Shown here: positions 19,535-27,896 of the stretch, piece by piece
Position numbering within the stretch: position 1 is the stretch's first letter
Layout: every line of letters begins with the position of its first letter
Source of the DNA: Prosthecobacter vanneervenii
GTDB lineage: Bacteria > Verrucomicrobiota > Verrucomicrobiia > Verrucomicrobiales > Verrucomicrobiaceae
Reading direction: 5' to 3'
DNA length: 64,000 nt
NCBI RefSeq assembly: GCF_014203095.1
Contig: NZ_JACHIG010000007.1
Span: forward strand, 186,001 to 250,000
Position numbers and translations under genes: made by a program
Notes under the pieces: generated by a model
The model's database searches: none
Told to the model about the DNA's origin: nothing
The model's input: the letters and a program-made list of their open reading frames with translations, nothing else

Positions 19535-21007
19535 ATGAGCGTTTTTACCATCGAAGCCGGCCTCGCCATTCTCGGACTCGCACTGCTGCTGGTCGAGGCC
19601 TTCAAGCCAGACATCTCCCGCCGCACCCTCGGTCTCACCGCCATTGCTGGCACCGTCCTCGCGCTGGTGTTGTTCATCTTTGCACCGCACGACACCGCCA
19701 GCCTGCCCGGCTTTATCCAGCCCTGGCACCAGCTCGACGGCCTCGCCATTTTCTACAAGGGCTTTGCCCTCGTCATCACCATCCTCGTCCTCTGGCTCAC
19801 GCTGGAATGCGCGCCCTACCTCACGCGTTTCACGCTGGATGGCAAACTGGGCGAAATGTTCAGCCTGCCGCTCCTCGTCTGCGCTGGCATGATGTGGATG
19901 GCCTCCGCCCGTGATCTGGTCACGGTGTTCGTCTCTCTTGAGCTCGTTACCGTCTCCTTCTATGTGCTGGTCGCCTTTGCACGCAAAAGCGCCTTCAGCC
20001 TTGAGGCGGGTGTCAAATACCTGATCCTGGGTGCTCTTTCCACCGGCGTGCTCGTCTATGGCATCGCCTGGATCTACGGTGCCACCGGTACGATGAGCTT
20101 TGACGGCATCGCCAAGGCGCTGGCCAATCCTGCCACCGGCAAGACCGCCGCACTCTTTGGTGCGGCTGTACTGCTCTGCGGCCTGGGTTTCAAAGTTGCG
20201 GCAGCTCCCTTCCACATGTGGGTGCCAGACGTCTATCAGGGCGCACCTACCCCCGTGACCGCCTTCCTTTCCGTCGGTTCCAAAGCCGCAGGCTTCGTGG
20301 TCCTTACCCGCGCTCTCGATGCTTTCATGGCCCCCGGCTCCATCATTGGCAGTGAGATTCAGGCCCTGCTTCTTGTCGTGGGTGCCCTCACTGCGCTGCT
20401 CGGCAGCCTGCCCGCCATGTTCCAGACCAGCGTCAAGCGCCTGCTGGCCTACTCCAGCATCAGCCACGCTGGTTATCTCATCCTCGCCCTCGCCTGCCGC
20501 GAGAGCGCCCGCTTTGATCTTTCTTCTGGCGGTGTGGTGGCCTTCTACCTGGCCACGTATCTGCCCATGACTGTCCTCGGCTTCCTGGGTCTTGGAATCA
20601 TGCGCGCCAACGGCCTTGGCGAAGACCTCAAGGACTTCACCGGCCTTGCCAAACGCAATCCGCTGCTGGCCCTGCTGATGACCCTCTCCTTTGCCTCTCT
20701 GGCCGGTCTGCCGCTGACCGCTGGCTTCCTCGGCAAGCTCTTCGTCTTCCTCGGTCTGGCTGATCATGGCTGTTGGGGCGCGCTCAGCTGCGCCGTCATC
20801 GCCGCTGCCACGGGCTTCTACTACTACTTCAAGACCGTGCTTGCGATGTACAGCACCGAAGGCACCGACGTGCCTGCTCTCACTCTCTCCGGAGCCACTA
20901 AGGCTGTCGCGGGTGCACTCGCTCTCGTCATCGTGATCCTCGGCGTGTATCCCAAGCCGCTGCAGGGCGTGCTGAAAGCCGGCCACACTGCTGTGGTGCT
21001 GAAGTGA
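19535..21007 (+). CDS. nuoN: NADH-quinone oxidoreductase subunit N
   Basis: A 490-residue antiporter-like proton-channel subunit of complex I. The Glu of helix 5 (VTVFVSLELVTVSFYVLVAF), the Lys of helix 7 (GLGFKVAAAPFHMWVPDVYQG) and the VKRLLAYSSISHAGYLILAL segment are all in place. It is the last gene of the nuo run; the 107 bases that follow carry a promoter for the next, unrelated gene. A weak stem (TCGGGC at 21010 with GCCCGA at 21034) follows the stop but lacks a T tract. Confidence 0.96.
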   Translation: MSVFTIEAGLAILGLALLLVEAFKPDISRRTLGLTAIAGTVLALVLFIFAPHDTASLPGFIQPWHQLDGLAIFYKGFALVITILVLWLTLECAPYLTRFTLDGKLGEMFSLPLLVCAGMMWMASARDLVTVFVSLELVTVSFYVLVAFARKSAFSLEAGVKYLILGALSTGVLVYGIAWIYGATGTMSFDGIAKALANPATGKTAALFGAAVLLCGLGFKVAAAPFHMWVPDVYQGAPTPVTAFLSVGSKAAGFVVLTRALDAFMAPGSIIGSEIQALLLVVGALTALLGSLPAMFQTSVKRLLAYSSISHAGYLILALACRESARFDLSSGGVVAFYLATYLPMTVLGFLGLGIMRANGLGEDLKDFTGLAKRNPLLALLMTLSFASLAGLPLTAGFLGKLFVFLGLADHGCWGALSCAVIAAATGFYYYFKTVLAMYSTEGTDVPALTLSGATKAVAGALALVIVILGVYPKPLQGVLKAGHTAVVLK

Positions 21008-21078
21008 TCTCGGGCGGGTTTGCTGGGTGTCATGCCCGATAAACTAAGAAAAAGGAGAGTTGTGCCTCGATTTAAGTT

Positions 21079-21114
21079 TTGACAGTTGGTAAGTCGCACG
21101 GCTAGACCAGCTGC
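21079..21114 (+). promoter_or_regulatory. Leaderless-type promoter of the Lon-like peptidase gene
   Basis: TTGACA (21079-21084), 18 bases, TAGACC (21103-21108), then six bases to the ATG. This geometry puts +1 on the A of the start codon. There is no Shine-Dalgarno sequence. The sequence CTGCATGAA around the start is shared with the partner gene's promoter at 23561. Confidence 0.6.
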
Positions 21115-23496
21115 ATGAAGAAATCACTGCGTGGCTTTTTCGGGGTCTGGCTTGGAGTGTTCGCCCTGGTGAACACTGTTGGTGCTCAGACGAGATCTCC
21201 TGTCGTAACGGAGATCAATTTCGATGCCGTGTTTGAATGGAAGAAGCCCTGCACGCTGAATTCGGAGGAGCTCGAGGCCAGGCTCGCCAAACTCGCTCCG
21301 ACGCCAGGCAAAAAGTGGTACGCATTGGACCAGTCTAAGATGTTCTCGCAGCCCTCCCACTTGTTCAATGCCAGCTATCGCCACAGCAACAACCTCAAAT
21401 ACCTCGTCTTTGGCAGCAAGGAGTTTGAGCCTGAAGCCGTCCGTGTGATGTGGGCCGATGGGCAGATCGACCATGTCGCTGTCAGATACACTGCCCAGGC
21501 TGGCGACACCGAGGCTTCACCAGAGTTGCTGGCTGGCATTGGTGACGCCTTGGGTGCACACTCTTTCACACGCTCAGGCGGCAGTTACCTGTGGAGCGGC
21601 GAGCACTACAGCGCCAGCGCATCCTTCACACGCCAGCAGAATGACACCATTTTCGTTGTGTCTGTGCGTCCCATCAATCCCAGGGCTGCCCCCGCAGGAA
21701 CGATGCCGCCCGCTTCTCCTGAAAAGCCGGTGCCGTCGCAGACAGTCTCTGCTTCCACGCCGGAACTCAAAATCAATCTGGACGATCTTCTGGATTGGAA
21801 AAATCCCCTCTCCTTTTCTCGCGAAGAGTTTGAGAAAAAGCTCTCCACCTTGGAAAAAGTCGGTGCCAGCAAGCCCTACTTTCTGGACGGGGGCACTGCG
21901 GAGTCATCGCACGTGTTCAGTCCAGAATCCATCAGGGCCTACAAGCTGAGCTTCACCATGCTCAAAGGCACGCGCTCGCCCAGTGCCATGCGCATCGAAT
22001 GGAAAGACAGCCGCGCCAGCCTCATCAATGTCATCTTCTCACGTCAGGAGAATGAGTGGGACGTGGACTCTGGATTGCTAGCCCAGCTGGATGAGGCGTT
22101 TGAGGTGAGTCACCAGGTCCTGTCCACGGATCCAAAGATACGCACGTATTCATGGCGGGGGGCTGATTTTACAGCCAGCATCTCCGCGCATCCGACACAG
22201 CCGAGGTATTTCCTCAGCATGCGCAAAACTCAGCCGGTTGCCCTGCGCAGCCCGGTCGGCATTCCCGATACCCCCGTGGTTCCTGCGCCCAAGATGGAGC
22301 CCGCCAAACCGTTGTCTGTAGCCGCTGAACCCAAGATCCCGGTCGTTTCTTTTGAATCCAAGCCCACAGATTACTTCAAGCTCCGCCTTACCCAGGTAAA
22401 CGGACTGCTCATCTCCCAGCTTTCCTCGGGTGAAAAATCCGGCCAGGTCACTACAATGACCCTGACCGTGCTGCCGAAAAAAGAGGGCGGCAAAGAAAGC
22501 TTCCTGGATTTCAACCAGGACGTCGGCGCAAGCATGAGACGCGCCCTTAACCAGGTCCGCAACTTCTCTCTGCAGCGCCACAAGAGCTGGCCTGATGGCT
22601 ACTCGCTCGAAATCGGGTTTGATGATAAATACATCGACAAAGACGGGCCCTCCGCTGCCGTGGCCTGTGCATTGCTCCTAGAGTCTGCCGTGACCGGCAG
22701 GAAATGGGATCCCGAATTCGCAGTCACAGGAGATCTGACTTCAGAGGGCAACGTTCGGCCCATCGGCGGAGTGCGGGCCAAGATCCGCGGCGCCACCAAG
22801 GGAAGCTGCAAGATCGTCGCCGTGCCCGCCAAAAACGAGCGCGCGGTGGCGGATCTGATCTTGCTCGACGGGCCGGCTCCGCTGCTGGGCATCACGGTGT
22901 TTGGAATCAAAACGTTTGATGATGCCGTTGCGCTCGCAACGCCTGAGCGCTCGACCGGTCTGAAGCTGGCGCTGGCAGATTTTGAAGCCATGCGCGCCGT
23001 CTTGCTGCGCAATCCCGGGCAGATCACGCCGCTGCTGCGTTCACCACATGCAATTGCGCGGTTGGAGGCGCTTTTGCTGGTGGCACCCGACTGTTACTCG
23101 GCCAAGTATCTTCTGTTACATGCACAGGGCAGATCCGCACGCGTCCTGTCTCTCGGCGGCTCCATTGAGGCGGCGCAGAGCAGCGCCCAGGCCATCGTGA
23201 ACTCCATCGAAAATGACGTCGCCACCACCTTGTCGAGTCTGAAACCAGACGAAGTGGGCACCAGCCTCAACAGGCTGCGGCAGCTCCGCCCCATTCTCGA
23301 CCAGCGGGTGTGGCCTTATGTGGACGGCGTGACCGATTACGGGGAAGTTATTCGCAGCACCATCCTCAATCCCGTGAGGTCAGGCGCCAGGTACAGTGAC
23401 CTTGTGGACAAAGCCAGGACTGCGGCGCGTGCGGCCGCAGCCGCTTATAACACGCTGATGAACAAAGAGGAGACTCAAGAGGAGCTGGGACTGTAG
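21115..23496 (+). CDS. Exported Lon-like serine peptidase with tandem novel repeat domains
   Basis: A 793-residue exported protein with no AAA+ ATPase. Signal peptide about 1-24. Two copies of an unrecognised ~150-residue domain follow (about 34-187 and 219-372), each opening with a D-x-(L/V)-(L/F)-x-W element (Trp42, Trp228) and closing with a Y-x-W element (Trp160, Trp347). A Pro/Ala linker leads to a peptidase S16 (Lon) proteolytic domain at about 415-605: KDGPSAA with Ser513 and GGVRAKIRG with Lys556. The spacing of 43 residues equals that of the Ser679-Lys722 dyad in E. coli Lon. The C-terminal 180 residues are helical and unknown. The next gene carries the same repeats on a different peptidase. 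Activity and substrate are inferred. Confidence 0.85.
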   Translation: MKKSLRGFFGVWLGVFALVNTVGAQTRSPVVTEINFDAVFEWKKPCTLNSEELEARLAKLAPTPGKKWYALDQSKMFSQPSHLFNASYRHSNNLKYLVFGSKEFEPEAVRVMWADGQIDHVAVRYTAQAGDTEASPELLAGIGDALGAHSFTRSGGSYLWSGEHYSASASFTRQQNDTIFVVSVRPINPRAAPAGTMPPASPEKPVPSQTVSASTPELKINLDDLLDWKNPLSFSREEFEKKLSTLEKVGASKPYFLDGGTAESSHVFSPESIRAYKLSFTMLKGTRSPSAMRIEWKDSRASLINVIFSRQENEWDVDSGLLAQLDEAFEVSHQVLSTDPKIRTYSWRGADFTASISAHPTQPRYFLSMRKTQPVALRSPVGIPDTPVVPAPKMEPAKPLSVAAEPKIPVVSFESKPTDYFKLRLTQVNGLLISQLSSGEKSGQVTTMTLTVLPKKEGGKESFLDFNQDVGASMRRALNQVRNFSLQRHKSWPDGYSLEIGFDDKYIDKDGPSAAVACALLLESAVTGRKWDPEFAVTGDLTSEGNVRPIGGVRAKIRGATKGSCKIVAVPAKNERAVADLILLDGPAPLLGITVFGIKTFDDAVALATPERSTGLKLALADFEAMRAVLLRNPGQITPLLRSPHAIARLEALLLVAPDCYSAKYLLLHAQGRSARVLSLGGSIEAAQSSAQAIVNSIENDVATTLSSLKPDEVGTSLNRLRQLRPILDQRVWPYVDGVTDYGEVIRSTILNPVRSGARYSDLVDKARTAARAAAAAYNTLMNKEETQEELGL

Positions 23497-23560
23497 GCTA
23501 TTAGGTGACCTCCCATAGGTTATCTGAACTGGTGCATACGGCAAAGCACATCCGGCAGCC

Positions 23561-23596
23561 TTGACAGGTTTAGGCATGAGAAGGTAAAAGCACTGC
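23561..23596 (+). promoter_or_regulatory. Leaderless-type promoter of the papain-like peptidase gene
   Basis: TTGACA (23561-23566), 18 bases, TAAAAG (23585-23590), six bases, ATG. The distance from box to start codon (36 bases) is the same as for the gene before. AAGG at 23581-23584 could be a distant Shine-Dalgarno site, so leaderless translation is likely but not certain. Confidence 0.55.
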
Positions 23597-25420
23597 ATGA
23601 AATTCCAGCGCTGCATCCGTTTGATTTTGCTTGTATGGCTTGGGCTGGCTGGCCCTCTGAGTGCACAGATCAAATCCAACAAGCCTTCGATCGATGACCT
23701 TATCGACTGGGCTGATCCCATGGCGATGACTCTTGAGAAACTGAAGAGCAAGCTGGACGCAGTTGCCAAAAATCGGAGCAAACCCGTCTATACAATCGTC
23801 CAGTCGGATGACAGAGAGACAAGGCTCTTTTATAGAGCCGCAGACATGGCCAGGTCGAGCCTGCTTGAAACCACCTTCTTGAGCGGTCTCTTGGATGTCA
23901 TTTCCTTGAATGTCTCATATTATAAGATTCAAGGAATGGATAAGGGTGAAGGAATGGCCCCGCACTTCGAAATCATGGTTTCTGAAGGAAACATGACCAG
24001 GAAGAAGATGGGCGCATTTATGATCCTGATGTCCCAGAAAACGGGTGACCCAGCACCCAAGGAGGAAACATCCAATACGATGGGGCGTTCGAACATCAAG
24101 CCAGTCACTTCTCTGAACTGGAAGAATCCGAAATACCGGGTGCGCTTTTACGTCAGCGAGCCCTTCGCCTATTTGACCATATCCCCCGTCTACCCCCAAG
24201 ATGGTGCGCCTTCTCCCCAGCCGCCTGCCGAACCGAAAGCCCAGCCTGCCTTATCTGCCAATCTCGACGCCCTGCTAAATTTCTCCGCTCTCTGGCAATG
24301 GTCCGCCGCTGATCTGGAAAAGAACTACGAATTGAAACTCGCAGACCAGGACACGCAGCAGAAGCCGCCACAGTTTGAGTGGGTCAGCAGCACCAAGGAC
24401 CGCGCGCGTTTCTCACGCCACATGTTCACCAATGCGGAAATCAATCTCACGATGTTCGCGGGTTCGGTCAAACTGGAGGAGGCTGTGCTTGAGTTTGTGA
24501 ACGGCAGGATGGCGCGCGCCACCATCTCCTTCTACAATCGCGGTGATTCCGGAGACATCGACGTGCAGGATTTTGACCGCATCTTCAAGACGATTGGCCA
24601 AAATCTCAGCCAGGTGATGAAGGTGTCTCCCAAGCGTCAGGTGCTGTCGTCCAATGCGGCGCTGCCTGTGACGGGATGGATGTGGTCCTCCCCAGGCGGC
24701 ATCGCGCTGCTGGAGCACAACGAGTACAACACGCCCGGCAGGGTCACGAAGCCGGAGTTTCTGCGGCTCAAGCTCGCCGCACCGGACCAGGCCAACTGGA
24801 GCATGGGCAAGATGGGCACCGGGGTCCAGCGCATGGAGCTGCTGCAGCGGATCAAAAAGACGCCGGAAGGAGACGTCTATATCTCAGGCGTGCCCATGGT
24901 GGACCAGGGCCAGAAAGGCTACTGCGTGGCAGCCAGCTGCCAGCGCCTGTTCGAGTACATGCGCATTCCCTGTGATCAGCATGAAATGGCCAAGCTCGTG
25001 AACATCGATGCTGAAAGCGGGGCAAGCATCATGGTCATGCAAAAGAGCCTGGCCAAGATCGACGGAGCTTTCAACGTCACCTTCAAGCCGTTGATCAACC
25101 CCGAACAGTATTACGCGGCCAACCGCAAACGGCGGGTTTCCGAGAAGGAGTTCGTCTCCATCATCAAAGAGTATGTCGAAAAGGGCGTGCCTCTGCTCTG
25201 GGGGCTGTCTTTGGGAGAGAAGCCCGAAGATCCGCCCCTGCCTAATGGGGGGCAGGTCAGCGGCGGCCACATGCGCATGGTCATCGGTTACAATCTGGCC
25301 AAGAACCAGGTGCTCTTCACCGACTCCTGGGGCGCAGGCCATGAGCTCAAGCGCATGGCCATGCTGGATGCCTACGATGTCACCATGGGCCTCTACTCCA
25401 TGGCACCACGGGGATTCTGA
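23597..25420 (+). CDS. Exported papain/C39-like cysteine peptidase with tandem novel repeat domains
   Basis: A 607-residue exported protein. Signal peptide about 1-23. Two diverged copies of the repeat found in the preceding protein span about 30-198 and 221-396, with key positions Trp38/Trp175 and Phe229/Trp363. The peptidase domain (about 425-605) has the clan CA layout: oxyanion Gln437, nucleophile Cys443 in GQKGYCVAAS (six residues apart, as Gln19 and Cys25 in papain), His558 in GGHMRMVIGY and Asp576 in FTDSWG, where papain has Asn. It is closest to C39-like peptidases in general look. It has its own promoter matched to that of the preceding gene. Substrate unknown; the pairing suggests a shared target or place. 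Confidence 0.82.
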   Translation: MKFQRCIRLILLVWLGLAGPLSAQIKSNKPSIDDLIDWADPMAMTLEKLKSKLDAVAKNRSKPVYTIVQSDDRETRLFYRAADMARSSLLETTFLSGLLDVISLNVSYYKIQGMDKGEGMAPHFEIMVSEGNMTRKKMGAFMILMSQKTGDPAPKEETSNTMGRSNIKPVTSLNWKNPKYRVRFYVSEPFAYLTISPVYPQDGAPSPQPPAEPKAQPALSANLDALLNFSALWQWSAADLEKNYELKLADQDTQQKPPQFEWVSSTKDRARFSRHMFTNAEINLTMFAGSVKLEEAVLEFVNGRMARATISFYNRGDSGDIDVQDFDRIFKTIGQNLSQVMKVSPKRQVLSSNAALPVTGWMWSSPGGIALLEHNEYNTPGRVTKPEFLRLKLAAPDQANWSMGKMGTGVQRMELLQRIKKTPEGDVYISGVPMVDQGQKGYCVAASCQRLFEYMRIPCDQHEMAKLVNIDAESGASIMVMQKSLAKIDGAFNVTFKPLINPEQYYAANRKRRVSEKEFVSIIKEYVEKGVPLLWGLSLGEKPEDPPLPNGGQVSGGHMRMVIGYNLAKNQVLFTDSWGAGHELKRMAMLDAYDVTMGLYSMAPRGF

Positions 25421-25424
25421 TGCC

Positions 25425-25856
25425 TCACGGCGCGCGGCCTTCCTCGACATCCATCATGTCAAAGAAGGTGATCAGGTCTTCGCGATGCGCGAGGCCAGCC
25501 TCGGCGCGCTGCTTGACGAGGCCTTCGCTGGCAGCATCGCGCCAGCCGCGCTTCATCATGAAGCCATTCCAGATTTCGATCTGCTCGGCTGTGGGGCGGT
25601 TGCCGTTCTGGCAGCACCATTCCAGGATCTCCTCGTCGGTGCCACCGGCCAGCGTGCGCTGAGTCAGCTCATAAAAATCCACTCCGAGGAATTTGCACAC
25701 GCGCTCGTCAAAGGTGCGGTTGCCAGGCATGTAGCCCAGGTGGTAGCCCTCGGGCAGGCTGCCTTCTTTGTCGAAGAGGCGGATCTTGTCCAGGATGCGG
25801 CCAAAGACCATGATGCCGCCGACCATGTCACGAGGGGAACGAATGGGAAATGCCAT
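25425..25856 (-). CDS. DUF5069 family protein
   Basis: A 143-residue soluble protein of the DUF5069 family. The conserved features are IRSPRDMVGGIMVFGRILDK, FLGVDFYEL, GGTDEEILEWCCQNG and EIWNGFMMKRGWRDAASEGL. Function not established. The frame is open to 25880, with ATGs at 25880, 25865 and 25856. The last is chosen because the family domain begins there and a TTGACT box lies 34 bases upstream, with TAATGA 17 bases beyond it. It converges on the cysteine peptidase gene with only four bases between. Confidence 0.85.
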   Translation of the reverse strand: MAFPIRSPRDMVGGIMVFGRILDKIRLFDKEGSLPEGYHLGYMPGNRTFDERVCKFLGVDFYELTQRTLAGGTDEEILEWCCQNGNRPTAEQIEIWNGFMMKRGWRDAASEGLVKQRAEAGLAHREDLITFFDMMDVEEGRAP

Positions 25857-25890
25857 GCGCCTCATTAGCAATGGGCGCATGGCAAGTCAA
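25857..25890 (-). promoter_or_regulatory. Short-leader promoter of the DUF5069 gene
   Basis: On the minus strand TTGACT starts at 25890, then 17 bases, TAATGA, five bases and the ATG at 25856. The predicted +1 falls on the start codon. Confidence 0.45.
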
Positions 25891-25905
25891 TGCAGGCTGG
25901 CAGGC

Positions 25906-26631
25906 TTACTCGGCCTTCTTCTTGGCTTTGGCAGCGCCTTTGGCTGCGGCGGGTCTGGCCACGGGAGCTACTTTCTCGCCGGGCTTGGGCAGGGTGGCCA
26001 TCACGGCATCCCAGCCGGGATTGAGGGTGGCTTCCTTGAGGCTGAAGTTGCGGAAGTCCACGGACTGGCCGCTGACGGTGAAGCCCGGGGAGGCCTTCTC
26101 CGTGAGGAAGAGGTCATTGGCACCCCAGGCTACCAGATCGTCCACCTTGCCCAGCATTTTGTCTCCCACCATTTCCAGGCGCACCTTGTGCCAGCCTTCG
26201 CCCAGCTCAGCTGGGAAGCGGGCAAAGACCACCGCCTTGTCCGGGCCTTCGTGGTCGTTGTCGTCGCGCTGTACGGTCACGGATTTGGGGGTGATCATGA
26301 TGCGCGCCATGTGGTCCTTGATGGCATTGATGGAAAGGCTGGTGGTCTTGGCGCCGGAGAACTTGAACTCATACTCGATGACGAAGTCCTTCAGCTTGTT
26401 GGGCAGCCGGATCACCGCGCCGTGCTTGTCGGCTTCCAGCTCAGAGCCATGCAGCACGCCGTCCACAGCCTCCCATTTGCCTTTGGCGGCCTTCCACGGC
26501 GCACCGGCTCCGGAGGCGAGGTTGTTTTCATAAATGGCCTTGCCAGGAATGGCGAGGAGCGGCTTGTCCTCGGCACGAATGCCGGAGGCGGCCAGGGCGA
26601 GGACCAGAGCGAGCAGGGAGGTGTGTTTCAT
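25906..26631 (-). CDS. Exported LamG/DUF1080-like protein with a Lys/Ala tail
   Basis: A 241-residue exported protein. MKHTSLLALVLALAASGIRAE is a signal peptide and sets the start at 26631 although the frame is open to 26787. The body (about 35-215) is a concanavalin-like beta-sandwich of the kind in 3-keto-disaccharide-hydrolase (DUF1080) and LamG proteins: WEAVDGVLHGSELEADKHGA, DFVIEYEFKFSG, then strands to VDFRNFSLKEA. A basic low-complexity tail (AAAKGAAKAKKKAE) ends it. Binding or cleavage of carbohydrate is inferred. It is divergent from the esterase gene at 26699. Confidence 0.72.
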   Translation of the reverse strand: MKHTSLLALVLALAASGIRAEDKPLLAIPGKAIYENNLASGAGAPWKAAKGKWEAVDGVLHGSELEADKHGAVIRLPNKLKDFVIEYEFKFSGAKTTSLSINAIKDHMARIMITPKSVTVQRDDNDHEGPDKAVVFARFPAELGEGWHKVRLEMVGDKMLGKVDDLVAWGANDLFLTEKASPGFTVSGQSVDFRNFSLKEATLNPGWDAVMATLPKPGEKVAPVARPAAAKGAAKAKKKAE

Positions 26632-26663
26632 GGAGCGGTGAAAACGAAACCGCAGCATCCATG

Positions 26664-26698
26664 TTGCGTGAAAATTCCCGGCCTGATAGAACCGGCGC
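26664..26698 (+). promoter_or_regulatory. Leaderless-type promoter of the esterase gene
   Basis: TTGCGT (26664-26669), 17 bases, TAGAAC (26687-26692), six bases, ATG. As at 21079 and 23561, the geometry puts +1 on the start codon. Confidence 0.4.
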
Positions 26699-27817
26699 AT
26701 GCGTACCGCCGCCGTCTGCCTCATTCTCCTGCACACGCTCATGCAAGCCGCTGAACCCAACCCCGCCGCCGATGCCTGGCTGGCCAAGACTAAGATCGCC
26801 CCGCCGCTTCAGGTGCCTGCCTCCCTGACTGCCTGGCATAAGCAGCGCACGCAGATTCGCGCCACGTTGAACGAGCTGCTTGGCGATCTGCCGCCACGCC
26901 CGCCCGTATCTGCTGTACAGGTGACCAGCCGTGAGGACAAAGGAGCCTACACGCTGGAGACCATTCAGTTCGACAACGGCGCTGGCGAGGTGGTGAAAGG
27001 CTACGTCTTTGTGCCAAAGACGGCCACAGCGCTGAGCCTAGCTCCGGCCATTCTCTACTGTCACTGGCACGGCGGCCAGTATGACAGCGGCAAGCAAGAG
27101 CTGCTGCAAACCAACGCCACCCCCGTGGCCGCAGGCCCCGCGCTGGCGGAGGCCGGATATGTCGTGCTGGGCATCGACGCCCCATGCTTTGGCGAGCGCA
27201 ACGGCCACGGCCCCGATGGCCCGCAGCAGAAGGGCTCCAATGGCGAGATGACCGCCGCGAAGTTCAACCTCTGGGTGGGGCGCACGCTCTGGGGCATGAT
27301 GATCCGAGATGACCTGACCGCGCTGGATTATCTCTGCTCCCGCCCCGAGGTGGACGCGCAACGCATCGGCGTCACCGGCATCAGCATGGGCTCCACCAGA
27401 AGCTGGTGGATCATGGCATTGGACGACCGTCCGCGCGCCGCCGTCTGCGTCGGCTGCATGACACGCTACGAGGAGCTCATCCGTGCCGGCATGCTCAAGG
27501 CGCACGGCATCTACTACTTTGTCCCCGGCATGCTCCGGCACTTTGACACCGAGTCCGTCATCGCCCTCGGTGCCCCGCGCCCCATGCTCTTCATGACGGG
27601 CGATCAGGACAGCGGCTCGCCCGTGGAAGGCGTGCGGCACATCGGCGAGATCGTGAGCCGGATCTACCTTCTCACGGGAATGAACGATGCCGAGTATTTT
27701 GAAAACAAGATCTACCCCGGAGTCGGCCACGTGTATCTGCCGGAGATGTGGGAGGAGACAGTGAAATGGATGGATCGGTGGGTCAGGAACGCGGAACCAC
27801 TCAAGCAGCTCAAATAA
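26699..27817 (+). CDS. Secreted alpha/beta hydrolase (acetyl xylan esterase/dienelactone hydrolase-like)
   Basis: A 372-residue exported esterase. The signal peptide is MRTAAVCLILLHTLMQA. The oxyanion segment is YCHWHGGQY, the nucleophile elbow is GVTGISMGS (Ser about 231), a candidate acid is in MTGDQDSGSP and the catalytic His is in YPGVGHVYLPEMW near the C-terminus. Large polysaccharide deacetylases of this fold share the long N-terminal lead-in. A role in removing acetyl or other esters from plant glycans is inferred from the fold and the neighbourhood. Start at ATG 26699, directly before the signal peptide. Confidence 0.78.
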   Translation: MRTAAVCLILLHTLMQAAEPNPAADAWLAKTKIAPPLQVPASLTAWHKQRTQIRATLNELLGDLPPRPPVSAVQVTSREDKGAYTLETIQFDNGAGEVVKGYVFVPKTATALSLAPAILYCHWHGGQYDSGKQELLQTNATPVAAGPALAEAGYVVLGIDAPCFGERNGHGPDGPQQKGSNGEMTAAKFNLWVGRTLWGMMIRDDLTALDYLCSRPEVDAQRIGVTGISMGSTRSWWIMALDDRPRAAVCVGCMTRYEELIRAGMLKAHGIYYFVPGMLRHFDTESVIALGAPRPMLFMTGDQDSGSPVEGVRHIGEIVSRIYLLTGMNDAEYFENKIYPGVGHVYLPEMWEETVKWMDRWVRNAEPLKQLK

Positions 27818-27822
27818 GAGCC

Positions 27823-27865
27823 AAGATCGTCAAGGCGTGCATTTCACACACCTTGACGGAATCTT
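27823..27865. terminator. Hairpin between convergent esterase and pfkA genes
   Basis: CGTCAAGG (27828-27835) pairs with CCTTGACG (27851-27858), extended by AAGAT/ATCTT after a two-base bulge. There is no T tract, so its action as a terminator for both genes is inferred from place only. Confidence 0.45.
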
Positions 27866-27896
27866 GTGCCCATGAGGGCTTTGCCCATGGCTCGTC

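Noticed and set aside
19508..20986. A 492-codon minus-strand frame across nuoN
   Set aside because: nuoN is certain; the antisense frame is a His/Gly/Glu-rich shadow without domain features.
21010..21039. Terminator after nuoN
   Set aside because: The stem is only six bases with an 18-base loop and no T tract; mentioned with nuoN but not listed.
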